Shown one piece after another: positions 60,501 through 62,953 of a DNA stretch of 64,000 nucleotides. The position numbers and the translations under genes are program-made. Source of the DNA: Desmodus rotundus (lineage: Eukaryota > Chordata > Mammalia > Chiroptera > Phyllostomidae); assembly GCF_022682495.2 (NCBI RefSeq), contig NC_071393.1:97081010-97145009 (forward strand). Reading direction: 5' to 3'. The notes under the pieces are model-generated. The model did no database searches, was not told where the DNA came from, and saw only the letters and a program-made list of their open reading frames with translations. The first letter of the stretch is position 1; every line of letters starts with the position of its first letter.

Positions 60501-62953
60501 CTTTGCAAGCAAACCCCTTTGTTAATGTGGCAGTGACATCATGGCCAAGCTCTCATGCTCGTACCTCTGCTCTGAGCATAAAGGTTTCTCTCTATGTTTT
60601 TGTGAGAGTAATACCAAATTAAAATGAGTAATAAAAAACATCAAAAATTCTAATAAAATATTGGTTAAGTAAATAAATGTTAAAACTTCTTTTAAAATCT
60701 AAGTAATTCATGTCAGTTTGTGAATGGTTGAGGTTACTTTGAAATAAGACATGGTATGATTCAATATGATATAATATGTATTACAGGAAGCTTCTGTGTG
60801 CGACCCTCCCAGCAACACTGCATCATGGAGGTACAGCATGTCGAAGCCAGCGCTCCCCAGACAGAGGAGGGTGGTGGCTGCGAGCCCAGGTGCCCCCTGC
60901 TTTGTGTTTGGAGGGCATTTAGAAGCATTTGGGTGGTTTGCATGCTCAGAGTCTCCTCTGTTTGCGGAGAAGTTGTGAGACCTTCTTGTCCCATCTGCAT
61001 GCTGTGTATAGCACGTGACGGCCTGACACGTCTGGCCGATAGCACCTGATAGCTTTGTCCTCTCCCAGGTTGGTTCGGCTCAGCACCTGTGCTGGAGTGC
61101 CCCGTGATGGGGCGGCCCCAGAGGTGACCAACACAGGAACTCCTTCATTAGGAGGGGTTCCTAATGTAGTGGTAGGGACCAGGTTTCTTTGATTTTTATG
61201 CAAGTTTTTATTATTAAATGCCTTTATTTATTGTGTATTTTCCTTTATAGTTTCAACATTTCCTTTTTAAGATAACTTGGGAATTAGGATAAGTGAAATA
61301 AGTCAGAGAAAGACAAATACCATATGATTTCACTTAAATGTGGAATCTGAAAAACAAAGTAAATGAACAAACAAAACAGAAACAAACGCATAGACACAGA
61401 GACAGACAGACTGGGGCTGGGGGGCTGGGTGAGAAAGGTGAAGGGGTTGAGACGTACAAATTGGCAGTTACAAAAAGTGCCGGGGATGCAAAGTACAGCA
61501 TAGGGAATAGGCAATAATATTGTAATGACTCTATGGTATCAGAAGGTTACTAGACTTTTCTGGAGGATCACGTCATAAGTTATAGAAGTGTCCAACCACT
61601 ATGCTGTACACCTCAAATCAACATAGTATTGACTATCAACTGTAATTGAAAATTTTTTTAAATTTAAAAATAAAATTAGATACTTTGGGAAGAGTCTTAC
61701 TCTAGGTCTGTGGTTCCTAAACATGGCGGAACACTGACACACACACACTCACACACACACACACACACACTTTGGGGCTGATCTCAGACCTACTGAGTTC
61801 CAGCCTCCCTGGGGTTGGGGGAGCACCCTGAGCTCTGCATCTGATAAGCTCCCAGGGCCCTGCTCTTGGTCAGGTGGGTGGGAGACCTCTGCCACAGGAG
61901 GTTCCAGAGGCTGAGATTGTCACTTCTTAGCCAGAGGAAAGAGCAGTCCTGGGGGGAGTGTTCCCTCGAGCATACCTCACGACCTCGAGCCCCTCTTGAG
62001 CCTCAGCCTTGCCCTTCCCTCTGCCATTTTGTGGAACTAGAATCAATACCTTCTCACCGTCCTAAAACGACCCCTTTCCAGCCCCCTTCTGCAACACCAT
62101 CTTTCCGTCCGTGACTGGGCCCTGTTGTTTAGGGGGAGGCTGCAGCTAGCCGGAGGCGCTAATCCCCTCACCCTCAATAAAACAGGCAGCAGCTGTTTGG
62201 GCGATGGTATTTAGCCCAGAGGAAATAGTGAGGCTCAGAGCCAAGCAGTCTGGGCTTGCAGGAGGCAAAATCTGAGCATTATTTCCCAGATTTTCTTGGT
62301 GGATGGGGAGTGAGTGGGAGGTTCAGAGTTCCATGAAACTCTGGGAAAACTGGGCAGAGCCTCCTGATGTCCAGGGACACTGCTTCCATGGGACTATTAC
62401 CTGGAATCTTTCTGTTCTTCTTGGTCTTCCACCTTCAGGGTGACTGAACTGCATAACATCAAAGGGCACCATTCACATTATAGTCTAAGTGAGTGATGTC
62501 CCCAGAATTGTGCAGTGTGCAGCTTGCCTGCTATACAAGGTTGCCCAGCAACTTCTTCCTCACTCAGGCTGGGTTTGCAGTGAGCATCCCTGGCTACCAC
62601 ATTGCCTTCATACCCTTAGCTCATTTGCCTTCCCCCATTACTCTGTGGGGGAGGGTGGGCCAACATTATGACCCCACAGAGGCCCAGAGAGGTCAAGTGA
62701 GTTACCCCAGAGCCAGAGCAGGGTGGAGTGAGAGTCCCAGTGCTGCTTTGTAGCTGCAGAAGTGTGGGGATCAGAGCCCTGAGCCTCCCACAGACTGTTA
62801 GCTGCTCAGCCTGAGTCTGCAGATTTGAAGCCACTTACTTTGGAGAGCTGGCGCCACAGTCTTGGAGAATCGGAAGTTGGAGTTGACTCGCGAACACATC
62901 CCTGTGGTGTAGTAGGAGCTCCCACACTCGTGAGACCAGAGGGGGCTGCAGGC
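8740..62953 (-). CDS. ITGA11: Integrin alpha-11 (exons 5-30, 5'-incomplete in window)
   Basis: This is the alpha subunit of the alpha11-beta1 collagen receptor. It is a type I plasma-membrane protein of fibroblast and mesenchymal cells that binds fibrillar collagen through its inserted I domain. Twenty-six exons were placed by matching translated segments and requiring AG/GT borders with continuous phase. They total 3,210 nt, ending in TGA (8740-8742). Exon sums put the last residue at 1188, the remembered human length, so this copy appears full-length and intact apart from exons 1-4 beyond the right edge. Order: I domain with MIDAS (DGSNS, GGTETRT, TDGES), FG-GAP propeller repeats, thigh, calf-1 and calf-2, transmembrane helix, and short tail with GFFKS. 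Residue numbers in the exon entries are human-equivalent, from these sums. No frameshift or internal stop was seen. The orthologue call rests on near-identity to human alpha-11, not on generic integrin features. Confidence 0.97.
9384..9497 (-). CDS. ITGA11: ITGA11 exon 29, transmembrane segment
   Basis: 38 codons in phase 0 (residues 1128-1165). The exon starts [12 protein letters not shown] and runs into about 23 hydrophobic residues, from IPIWIIVG to LLVLALW, ending in Lys before the GTAAGG donor. The small-residue stretch GSTLGG in the helix is typical of integrin alpha chains that pack against beta1. Confidence 0.97.
9900..10065. other. AT-rich tract in intron 28
   Basis: AT-rich sequence with many A/T runs, flanked by partly matching GC-rich text ('gtgcccaggg' near 9876 and 10096). 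It looks like a decayed transposon, but I cannot name it. Confidence 0.3.
10150..11225 (+). mobile_element. L2 LINE 3' end, interrupted by a mariner MITE
   Basis: Plus-strand L2 text is recognisable from 'gcctttgcgttgcggttccc' near 10770, and 'cccacctggaatgtcaggac' through 'cagtgccaggcactgtgcct' near 11095-11175, with a TGA(A/C)T-rich tail near 11210. The element at 10948-11073 splits it cleanly. Left boundary is approximate. Confidence 0.65.
10948..11073. mobile_element. Tc1/mariner-type MITE
   Basis: A 126-bp element with imperfect terminal inverted repeats. The left end is CAGGGATGGGCAAATGTAGG and the right end, reverse complemented, is CAGGGTGGGCAAAGTAGGTT. An AT-rich core lies between, with TA at both outer borders as expected for mariner targets. 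It has no coding capacity. Similar MITEs are common in bats. Confidence 0.75.
11240..11430 (+). mobile_element. MIR SINE
   Basis: The core block 'cctcagtttccatatctgaa' near 11322 and the end block 'tgcctggcacatagttaggg' near 11396 match plus-strand MIR. It follows the L2 directly. Confidence 0.7.
11680..11880 (+). mobile_element. L2 fragment
   Basis: L2-like text ('caagattcagttcaagcggg', 'aaagctttccttagtttgac') ends in an A/T-rich tail near 11875. Divergent and approximate. Confidence 0.4.
12803..12898 (-). CDS. ITGA11: ITGA11 exon 28, end of calf-2
   Basis: 32 codons in phase 0 (residues 1096-1127), [20 protein letters not shown] then [12 protein letters not shown], between a TTTGCACAG acceptor and a GTGAGCC donor. 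This is the last extracellular exon before the transmembrane exon. Confidence 0.96.
13008..13118 (-). CDS. ITGA11: ITGA11 exon 27, calf-2
   Basis: 37 codons in phase 0 (residues 1059-1095), starting [23 protein letters not shown] is a potential N-glycosylation site. Borders are a CTTTTCCAG acceptor and a GTAAGTT donor. Confidence 0.96.
13470..13860 (+). mobile_element. Degenerate L1 ORF2 (reverse transcriptase region) fragment
   Basis: Nucleotide text follows the L1 RT region: 'acaaaggcagaaaaagcatt' near 13508, 'aaaatcaggatcaagacaag' near 13657 and 'gtcctagccagagcaataag' near 13709. There are many stops and indels. It is a dead fragment, antisense to ITGA11, in intron 26. Confidence 0.7.
14281..14555. 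repeat. (TTC/CTC)n polypyrimidine tract
   Basis: About 275 bases of almost pure pyrimidine. It begins as regular TTC repeats (14291-14330) and grades into TCC/CTT mixtures. In the ITGA11 transcript this reads as purine-rich GAA/GGA. Long proline/serine/leucine/phenylalanine frames across it are composition artefacts. Confidence 0.95.
14560..14955 (-). mobile_element. L1 3'-region fragment with internal TA/CA microsatellite
   Basis: Antisense L1 text is recognisable as 'tccatgtatgagtgagatca' near 14652, 'tctgacttatttcactagct' near 14691 and 'cttggctgttgtaaacggcg' near 14903. An alternating TA/TG/CA run fills 14789-14862. The pyrimidine tract at 14281-14555 abuts it. Confidence 0.75.
15259..15345 (-). 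CDS. ITGA11: ITGA11 exon 26, calf-2
   Basis: 29 codons in phase 0 (residues 1030-1058), [20 protein letters not shown] then EDLSRAPQL. There are two potential N-glycosylation sites (NTS, NST). At the junction with exon 25 the bat reads DQ-VNTS where human reads DE-ANTS. Donor GTGAGTG. Confidence 0.96.
15555..15668 (-). CDS. ITGA11: ITGA11 exon 25, calf-2
   Basis: 38 codons in phase 0 (residues 992-1029), starting [20 protein letters not shown] and ending LRDFLTDQ. Acceptor CCACAG; donor GTACTG, which lacks the +5 G. The intron to exon 26 is only 209 bp. Confidence 0.96.
16150..16240 (+). mobile_element. MIR fragment
   Basis: 'gggactctaactcggggctg' followed by 'cctcgggcaggctacaatgc' resembles the central MIR region. 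Short and divergent. Confidence 0.45.
16779..17010 (+). mobile_element. VES-type bat SINE
   Basis: A tRNA-derived SINE. It has an A-box region (CTGACTGGCGTGGCTTAGTG), a B box (GGTTCGATTCC), 'ggtcagggcacatgcc', a CTCTCCCTCTCTTTCTCCC tract and an AATAAATAAATAAAT tail ending near 16997. AAAAATAAGA occurs at 16761-16770 and 17001-17010, a likely target duplication. VES SINEs are restricted to bats, so this is the main taxonomic marker. Intron 24. Confidence 0.88.
17035..17165 (-). mobile_element. MIR SINE
   Basis: Antisense MIR text: 'actgagaggcccagagagag', 'gaggtgactcagctaaagtc' and 'gggtggcagggctaaggtga'. Confidence 0.6.
17239..17329 (-). CDS. ITGA11: ITGA11 exon 24, calf-1/calf-2
   Basis: 91 nt: one base completing Arg 961, then 30 codons (962-991), [20 protein letters not shown] then [13 protein letters not shown] is a potential N-glycosylation site. 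CTGCAG acceptor; phase requires the donor after AGG (AGG|GTGAGG) rather than one base earlier. Confidence 0.96.
18215..18304 (-). CDS. ITGA11: ITGA11 exon 23
   Basis: 90 nt encoding residues 931-961 with both end codons split. It reads [20 protein letters not shown] then KYETDILFT. The acidic DSDEEES run differs from human DSNERDS. CTGCAG acceptor, GTGGGC donor. Confidence 0.95.
18505..18665 (-). mobile_element. L1 3'-UTR fragment
   Basis: 'ttcaccaccccaagtcaagt' and 'ctccttccatcaccatttat' (near 18590-18628), with a T-rich start near 18505, match antisense 3' ends of mammalian L1. Intron 22. Confidence 0.65.
19425..19465. repeat. (GT)n microsatellite
   Basis: An imperfect GT/GA-GT run of about 40 bases. 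A small (AGAC)n run lies at about 19679-19703. Confidence 0.8.
19815..19995 (+). mobile_element. MIR SINE
   Basis: 'caacctctctgagcctccgt', 'gtgaggactgactgaggtat' and 'gtgctttataag' are in plus-strand MIR order. Confidence 0.65.
20244..20320 (-). CDS. ITGA11: ITGA11 exon 22
   Basis: 77 nt, 25 codons plus AG of a split Ser (residues 906-930), [20 protein letters not shown] then QLTAG. Acceptor CCTTGTAG, donor GTCAGG. Confidence 0.95.
21100..21400 (+). mobile_element. Probable L2 fragment
   Basis: A pyrimidine-rich stretch of the type flanking L2 ends, finishing with 'cacgtggtaggtgctcgaga', which resembles the L2 3' terminus. Divergent. Confidence 0.4.
21759..21857 (-). CDS. ITGA11: ITGA11 exon 21, calf-1
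   Basis: 33 codons in phase 0 (residues 873-905), [20 protein letters not shown] then [13 protein letters not shown]. It has two cysteines and a potential glycosylation site (NVS). CCCACAG acceptor, GTTGAGG donor. Confidence 0.96.
22070..22205 (-). mobile_element. MIR SINE
   Basis: 'gatttatcatctcgcttaca', 'cccagaggcaggaagtaact' and 'cagagctgggattcagaggc' follow antisense MIR order. A second, plus-strand MIR piece lies at about 22720-22830 ('gttaaatgggaatgatagta', 'gaggattaaatgatacaacg'). Confidence 0.65.
24055..24175 (+). mobile_element. MIR SINE abutting the CCA repeat
   Basis: 'aggagccagatgctgggtgg', 'cagtgacttaccagctgggg' and 'ctcagctttctcctcagtaa' are in plus-strand MIR order. The triplet repeat starts where the AT-rich MIR end would be. 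Confidence 0.6.
24176..24560. repeat. (CCA/CAC-TCA)n triplet satellite
   Basis: About 385 bases of CCA-type triplets broken by CTC and ATC variants, in intron 20. All three plus-strand frames and two minus-strand frames stay open as His-, Pro-Ser-, Gly- or Val-rich strings, which is a composition effect. The ITGA11 pre-mRNA reads it as GGU/GGA-rich RNA. Confidence 0.95.
25000..25150. mobile_element. MER5-type hAT remnant
   Basis: 'ggtccaggccccgccccaga' and 'ttaagctcccagatgattct' match the MER5A pattern. Approximate. Confidence 0.45.
25226..25433 (-). CDS. ITGA11: ITGA11 exon 20, calf-1 with the alpha-11-specific insert
   Basis: 208 nt: G completing Met 803, then 69 codons (804-872), starting [20 protein letters not shown] and ending [10 protein letters not shown]. 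The first 22-23 residues coincide with residues 804-826, which I recall being reported as an insertion peculiar to alpha-11 among I-domain integrins. It carries two cysteines. Also NIS, a potential glycosylation site. Acceptor CCTGCAG, donor GTAAGACC. Confidence 0.96.
26020..26150 (-). mobile_element. MIR SINE
   Basis: 'taactgaggctcagagatcg', 'gcctgaggtcacacaggagg' and 'tcaatccatgctgcttatga' are classic antisense MIR order. Intron 19. Confidence 0.75.
26251..26336 (-). CDS. ITGA11: ITGA11 exon 19
   Basis: 86 nt, 28 codons plus AT of Met 803 (residues 775-802), [20 protein letters not shown] then ARSDLPTA. Two cysteines in the acidic loop NEDEHC are typical of the thigh/calf-1 knee region. 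GTGAGTT donor follows AT. Confidence 0.96.
26630..27250 (-). mobile_element. L2 LINE, antisense
   Basis: Order of text 'actgctcacccactgtgtgg', 'aggaggcttctgggaagccc', 'gcctgtgcaaaggtcctgag' is the reverse complement of an L2 3' half. The right part (27000-27250) is less certain. Confidence 0.5.
27260..28130. other. Intron 18 stretch without recognised element
   Basis: Mixed-composition intronic DNA. I see no exon, no recognisable repeat and no RNA gene here. Confidence 0.4.
28140..28660 (+). mobile_element. Probable L2 fragment
   Basis: 'cctttaaggtccagttgaaa' followed by 'gccacttcctccaggaagtc' near 28285-28325 resembles the plus-strand L2 block. The rest is divergent. Confidence 0.45.
29593..29703 (-). 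CDS. ITGA11: ITGA11 exon 18, thigh domain
   Basis: 37 codons in phase 0 (residues 738-774), [20 protein letters not shown] then [25 protein letters not shown] acceptor, GTACGTG donor. Confidence 0.96.
30318..30525 (+). mobile_element. MER5A-type hAT element
   Basis: 'ggcagtggctctcaaacttg', 'agaatcccctgggggttcgg' and 'ctcccaggtgatggagatgc' match the two ends of MER5A. The middle has the usual 'tctgattcaggaggtctagg'. Confidence 0.75.
31156..31298 (-). CDS. ITGA11: ITGA11 exon 17, thigh domain
   Basis: 143 nt: GC completing Gly 690, then 47 codons (691-737), starting [23 protein letters not shown] is a potential glycosylation site. CTCTAG acceptor, GTGAGCC donor. Purine-rich intronic DNA at 31490-31640 just upstream holds nothing else I recognise. 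Confidence 0.96.
32675..32841 (-). CDS. ITGA11: ITGA11 exon 16, start of thigh domain
   Basis: 167 nt with both end codons split (Trp 634, Gly 690). Residues 635-689 start [20 protein letters not shown]. The SRPV/QI pattern after the propeller is the standard integrin propeller-to-thigh transition. NAS is a potential glycosylation site. CTCCAG acceptor, GTAAAC donor. Confidence 0.96.
33095..33300. mobile_element. MER5-type hAT remnant(s)
   Basis: 'gtcagtggttcccaaccctg' then 'attaaatcagaatcagcatc' matches a MER5-like element. A second, more degraded piece may follow to about 33370. Confidence 0.45.
33830..34050. mobile_element. MER5A-type hAT element
   Basis: 'cagcggttctcagactcagc' starts the element, and 'aagctcaccaggtggtccta' marks the other half. 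Divergent copy in intron 15. Confidence 0.5.
34453..34583 (-). CDS. ITGA11: ITGA11 exon 15, propeller blade 7
   Basis: 131 nt, 43 codons plus TG of Trp 634 (residues 591-633), [20 protein letters not shown] then [29 protein letters not shown] is the FG-GAP calcium loop of the last blade. Acceptor CCCTAG. The donor demanded by phase is TG|GTTGGT, an unusual donor. Confidence 0.96.
35249..35452 (-). CDS. ITGA11: ITGA11 exon 14, propeller blade 6
   Basis: 68 codons in phase 0 (residues 523-590), starting [20 protein letters not shown]. It carries the FG-GAP loop DLNQDSYSD followed by [13 protein letters not shown] is a potential glycosylation site. Acceptor GTTTTACAG, donor GTAGCG. Confidence 0.97.
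35729..35869 (-). CDS. ITGA11: ITGA11 exon 13, propeller blade 5
   Basis: 47 codons in phase 0 (residues 476-522), [20 protein letters not shown] then [19 protein letters not shown] is a textbook FG-GAP calcium loop. Donor GTACTG. Confidence 0.97.
36110..36560 (-). mobile_element. Old L1 (L1M-type) 3' remnant
   Basis: 'gtcacccattgtccaaacat', 'tggatcatactgtacacata' and 'cagtcctctattgttgaaca' correspond to the antisense L1M 3' end. An (AC)n run sits at 36361-36370. Confidence 0.55.
36590..37245 (+). mobile_element. L2 LINE 3' end
   Basis: 'caaagtccaaactctgcagc' near 36901, 'atgcaggaggcactcagtaa' and 'atgctcattgga' near 37207-37238 match the L2 3' half in plus orientation. Confidence 0.6.
37280..37450 (-). 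mobile_element. MIR SINE
   Basis: 'gacatgctttacagcctcgg', 'acttgcccaaggtcagaagg' and 'tgacacctgagccctgactc' follow antisense MIR. Intron 12. Confidence 0.75.
38874..39022 (-). CDS. ITGA11: ITGA11 exon 12, propeller blade 4
   Basis: 149 nt: GG completing Gly 426, then 49 codons (427-475), starting [23 protein letters not shown] and NRS are potential glycosylation sites. The cation-loop aspartates seen in blades 5-7 are absent here, as expected for blade 4. Acceptor GTGGCAG, donor GTAACA. Confidence 0.97.
40802..40946 (-). CDS. ITGA11: ITGA11 exon 11, propeller blade 3
   Basis: 145 nt, 48 codons plus one base (residues 378-425), starting [20 protein letters not shown]. The [10 protein letters not shown] motif is the first FG-GAP strand after the I domain. 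Acceptor ATGCCAG, donor GTGAGAG. Confidence 0.97.
41270..41750. mobile_element. L2 fragments in both orientations
   Basis: 41270-41420 resembles plus-strand L2 ('aacccctccaggaaatctct'). 41440-41750 resembles antisense L2 ('cactgagtgtttactttttg', 'ttgtgcaaaggtcctggggc'). Both are divergent, and boundaries are loose. Confidence 0.45.
42760..42915 (-). mobile_element. MIR SINE
   Basis: 'tctgaagttcagagaaggaa', 'cttgaggtcacacagcaagt' and 'agctaggacttcgatcaggg' match antisense MIR. Intron 10. Confidence 0.75.
42920..44050. other. Intron 10 stretch without recognised element
   Basis: GC-rich intronic DNA with several overlapping open frames on both strands (for example plus 43298-43945). None has a recognisable domain. 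I see no repeat or exon. Confidence 0.4.
44224..46096 (+). mobile_element. Young full-length HAL1/half-L1-type retrotransposon with target-site duplication
   Basis: The element proper is 44240-46080. It starts with the L1-type 5' end GGAGAACCAAGATGGCGGCG, has a GC-rich 5' UTR of about 755 bp, one ORF (44995-45690), a G-rich 3' UTR, AATAAA near 46041 and a terminal A run of about 29. The exact 16-mer GAAGTATCCAGCCCGG flanks it at 44224-44239 and 46081-46096. No ORF2 (endonuclease/RT) is present, so movement would depend on L1 in trans. A complete 5' end, a near-pure tail and identical duplications indicate a recent insertion. It is antisense to ITGA11 within intron 10. The alternative is an internally deleted L1. 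Confidence 0.85.
44995..45690 (+). CDS. L1 ORF1p-like RNA-binding protein of the HAL1-like element
   Basis: 231 codons, ATG in good context (A at -3, G at +4), intact. The N-terminal about 110 residues are charged and helix-prone, a likely coiled coil ([20 protein letters not shown] onward). Then comes the ORF1p RRM-like region, recognised by [23 protein letters not shown] and [14 protein letters not shown]. The C-terminal domain is recognised by [20 protein letters not shown]. Compared with the roughly 340-residue ORF1p of standard L1, about 50 residues between the RRM end (KIKRKD) and [10 protein letters not shown] are missing in frame. In L1 the protein trimerises, coats the element's RNA and acts as a chaperone. 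Whether this shortened form works is unknown. Confidence 0.8.
   Translation: MAQMTEHFKAPEKIQLSDEEIANLSDAQFKALVINMLTDLVESIRKTDEKMKPMLRETKENVQGTNSDAKETGTQINGMDQKEETNIQPEKNEETRTWKNEERLRNLQDTLKRSNIRIIGVPEGEEEEQKIENLFEQIMENFPDLAKEIDFREVQEAQRVPKKLDPRRNTTRHIIITLPKIKRKDLRPRLLYPAKLSFRMEGRIKCFSDKVTLKRLIITKPLLYEMLKGVT
46135..46310 (+). mobile_element. MIR SINE
   Basis: 'gcgctctggagacagacatt', 'agctgtgtaagcttgggcag' and 'agcaggtgctcagcagctaa' follow plus-strand MIR. A second, antisense MIR fragment lies at about 46585-46690. Confidence 0.6.
46900..48900. other. Intron 10 stretch, mostly unassigned
   Basis: No exon, RNA gene or clear repeat was recognised. A small 13-bp tandem (three copies of an ACAGCCCTGATGG-type unit) lies at about 47354-47392. 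Confidence 0.4.
48935..49034. repeat. (CTTT)n / (CCTT)n pyrimidine microsatellite
   Basis: About 100 bases of CTTT grading into at least ten CCTT units. Confidence 0.92.
49539..49607 (-). mobile_element. 45-bp stub of an L1/HAL1-type 3' end
   Basis: 49551-49595 (T-rich start, then 'ttattctattatagttgttc') resembles the reverse complement of the HAL1-like 3' terminus at 46017-46060. GTTATCTTAATC (49539-49550) and GTTACCTTCATC (49596-49607) look like a decayed target duplication. Surrounding text resembles an L2 3' end ('cctggtacagagcctgacac'). Confidence 0.4.
51542..51612 (-). CDS. ITGA11: ITGA11 exon 10, end of I domain linker
   Basis: 71 nt: GC completing Gly 354, then 23 codons (355-377), [20 protein letters not shown] then VVE. 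NET is a potential glycosylation site. E365, in the [12 protein letters not shown] linker, sits where I-domain integrins keep the invariant glutamate that relays activation to the beta subunit. That assignment is inference. CTTAG acceptor, GTAGGAC donor. Confidence 0.96.
52490..52735 (+). mobile_element. MIR SINE split by a hAT MITE
   Basis: 'caggctctggagtcagccca' and 'gctgggttcaaa' (to 52528), then 'tggtaagtcacccagctcct' and 'cttcggtttcctccgcagct' (52690-52730), form one MIR once the element at 52529-52648 is removed. Confidence 0.65.
52529..52656. mobile_element. MER53-like hAT MITE
   Basis: The left end 'gtagggttgccagataaaat' and the right end, reverse complemented, 'agagtcaccagatttag' are imperfect inverted repeats. 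TTCAAA occurs on both sides (52523-52528 and 52650-52655), consistent with a decayed 8-bp duplication. The family name is from memory. Confidence 0.55.
52943..53108 (-). CDS. ITGA11: ITGA11 exon 9, I domain C-terminal half
   Basis: 166 nt, 55 codons plus one base (residues 299-353), starting [27 protein letters not shown] forms the alpha-C helix found only in the collagen-binding I domains (alpha 1, 2, 10, 11). [16 protein letters not shown] leads to the C-terminal alpha-7 helix ([13 protein letters not shown]). NVT is a potential glycosylation site. CCTGGCAG acceptor, GTGAGCG donor. Confidence 0.97.
53250..53586 (-). mobile_element. 5'-truncated L1 insertion with target-site duplication
   Basis: 53261-53575 is antisense L1 3' sequence (T-rich start, 'gttgttcaattaccattttc', and 'ggtgagatcatatggcactt' at the inner end). 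It is flanked by exact ATTTGCATTTT at 53250-53260 and 53576-53586. It is 315 bp, in intron 8, same strand as ITGA11. Confidence 0.85.
53933..54077 (-). CDS. ITGA11: ITGA11 exon 8, I domain core
   Basis: 145 nt: C completing Arg 250, then 48 codons (251-298), [20 protein letters not shown] then [10 protein letters not shown]. Asp 271 of ITDGES is the third MIDAS position. Acceptor GGTTTTAG. The donor after GCC is GTGAGTT. Confidence 0.97.
54410..54655. mobile_element. MER5A with internal (CTAA)n expansion
   Basis: 'gcacattggaattatctggg' and 'tctccgggtggggcctgggc', then 'ctttgagaaccact', are the two halves of MER5A. A CTGA/CTAA tetranucleotide run (54477-54548) sits between them. Confidence 0.7.
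55860..56420 (+). mobile_element. L2 LINE 3' end
   Basis: 'ctcaaaacctgcgatggccg', 'agaatggcagctccacaaag', 'tttgtctgttttgttcacgg' and 'ggcacataacaggtgctcaa' give the full plus-strand L2 3' signature. A second L2 piece follows at about 56440-56960 ('ctcagaacctgcagtggcca'). Confidence 0.75.
57661..58080. other. CpG-preserved block of unknown nature in intron 7
   Basis: About 30 CpGs in 420 bases by hand count, an observed/expected near 0.9, in an otherwise CpG-poor intron. Both strands have open stretches (minus 57876-58250 and 57666-57857; plus 57987-58307), but I recognise no protein. It could be an unmethylated regulatory island, or a recently inserted element or retrocopy whose CpGs have not decayed. 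Confidence 0.45.
58085..58445 (+). mobile_element. Possible ancient LTR (MaLR-like) remnant
   Basis: 'tctgggctggctttagtggc', 'taataaattattgtctcaaa' and 'ttacccagcaatataaaacc' are reminiscent of a MaLR-type LTR, including its AATAAA (58378-58383) and 3' end. Strongly decayed, with no coding region attached. Weak call. Confidence 0.35.
58491..58639 (-). CDS. ITGA11: ITGA11 exon 7, I domain
   Basis: 149 nt, 49 codons plus CG of Arg 250 (residues 201-249), starting [20 protein letters not shown]. Thr 240 in GGTETRT is the second MIDAS loop residue. Acceptor AACTTGCAG. Donor CG|GTAAAAA lacks the +5 G. Confidence 0.97.
59744..59871 (-). CDS. ITGA11: ITGA11 exon 6, start of I domain
   Basis: 128 nt: GG completing Arg 158, then 42 codons (159-200), [20 protein letters not shown] then [25 protein letters not shown] is the DxSxS MIDAS motif (Asp 170, Ser 172, Ser 174) that holds the metal ion contacting collagen. 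TTCCCAG acceptor, GTGAGCG donor. Confidence 0.97.
60285..60500 (+). mobile_element. MIR SINE, nearly full length
   Basis: 'gtatggtgtaatggttaaga', 'ttgggcaagccacttaacac', 'gatagcagcagattgccatg' and 'gcaccacgtaagtgctcaag' follow plus-strand MIR from start to end. Intron 5. Confidence 0.8.
60560..60790. other. AT-rich stretch in intron 5
   Basis: Low-complexity A/T-rich DNA with no recognised element. I see nothing further between this and the L1 fragment at 61.27 kb. Confidence 0.4.
61270..61678 (+). mobile_element. L1 3'-UTR fragment
   Basis: 'gtgaaataagtcagagaaag', 'accatatgatttcacttaaa' and 'cactatgctgtacacctcaa' are the plus-strand L1MA-like 3' signature, ending in an A/T tail near 61675. 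Confidence 0.8.
61700..61860. mobile_element. MER5-type remnant with (AC)n
   Basis: 'ggtctgtggttcctaaacat' begins the element and 'ctgataagctcccagggccc' is the other half. An (AC)n run fills 61738-61770. Confidence 0.5.
62650..62800 (-). mobile_element. MIR SINE
   Basis: 'cccacagaggcccagagagg', 'tcaagtgagttaccccagag' and 'gagagtcccagtgctgcttt' match antisense MIR. It lies close to exon 5. Confidence 0.65.
62839..62953 (-). CDS. ITGA11: ITGA11 exon 5, propeller before the I domain
   Basis: 115 nt, 38 codons plus A of Arg 158 (residues 120-157), [20 protein letters not shown] then [18 protein letters not shown]. Three cysteines and the CSPLW motif are typical of the propeller strand before the inserted domain. 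TTCCCAG acceptor, donor A|GTAAGTG. This is the most 5' exon in the window. Confidence 0.97.
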
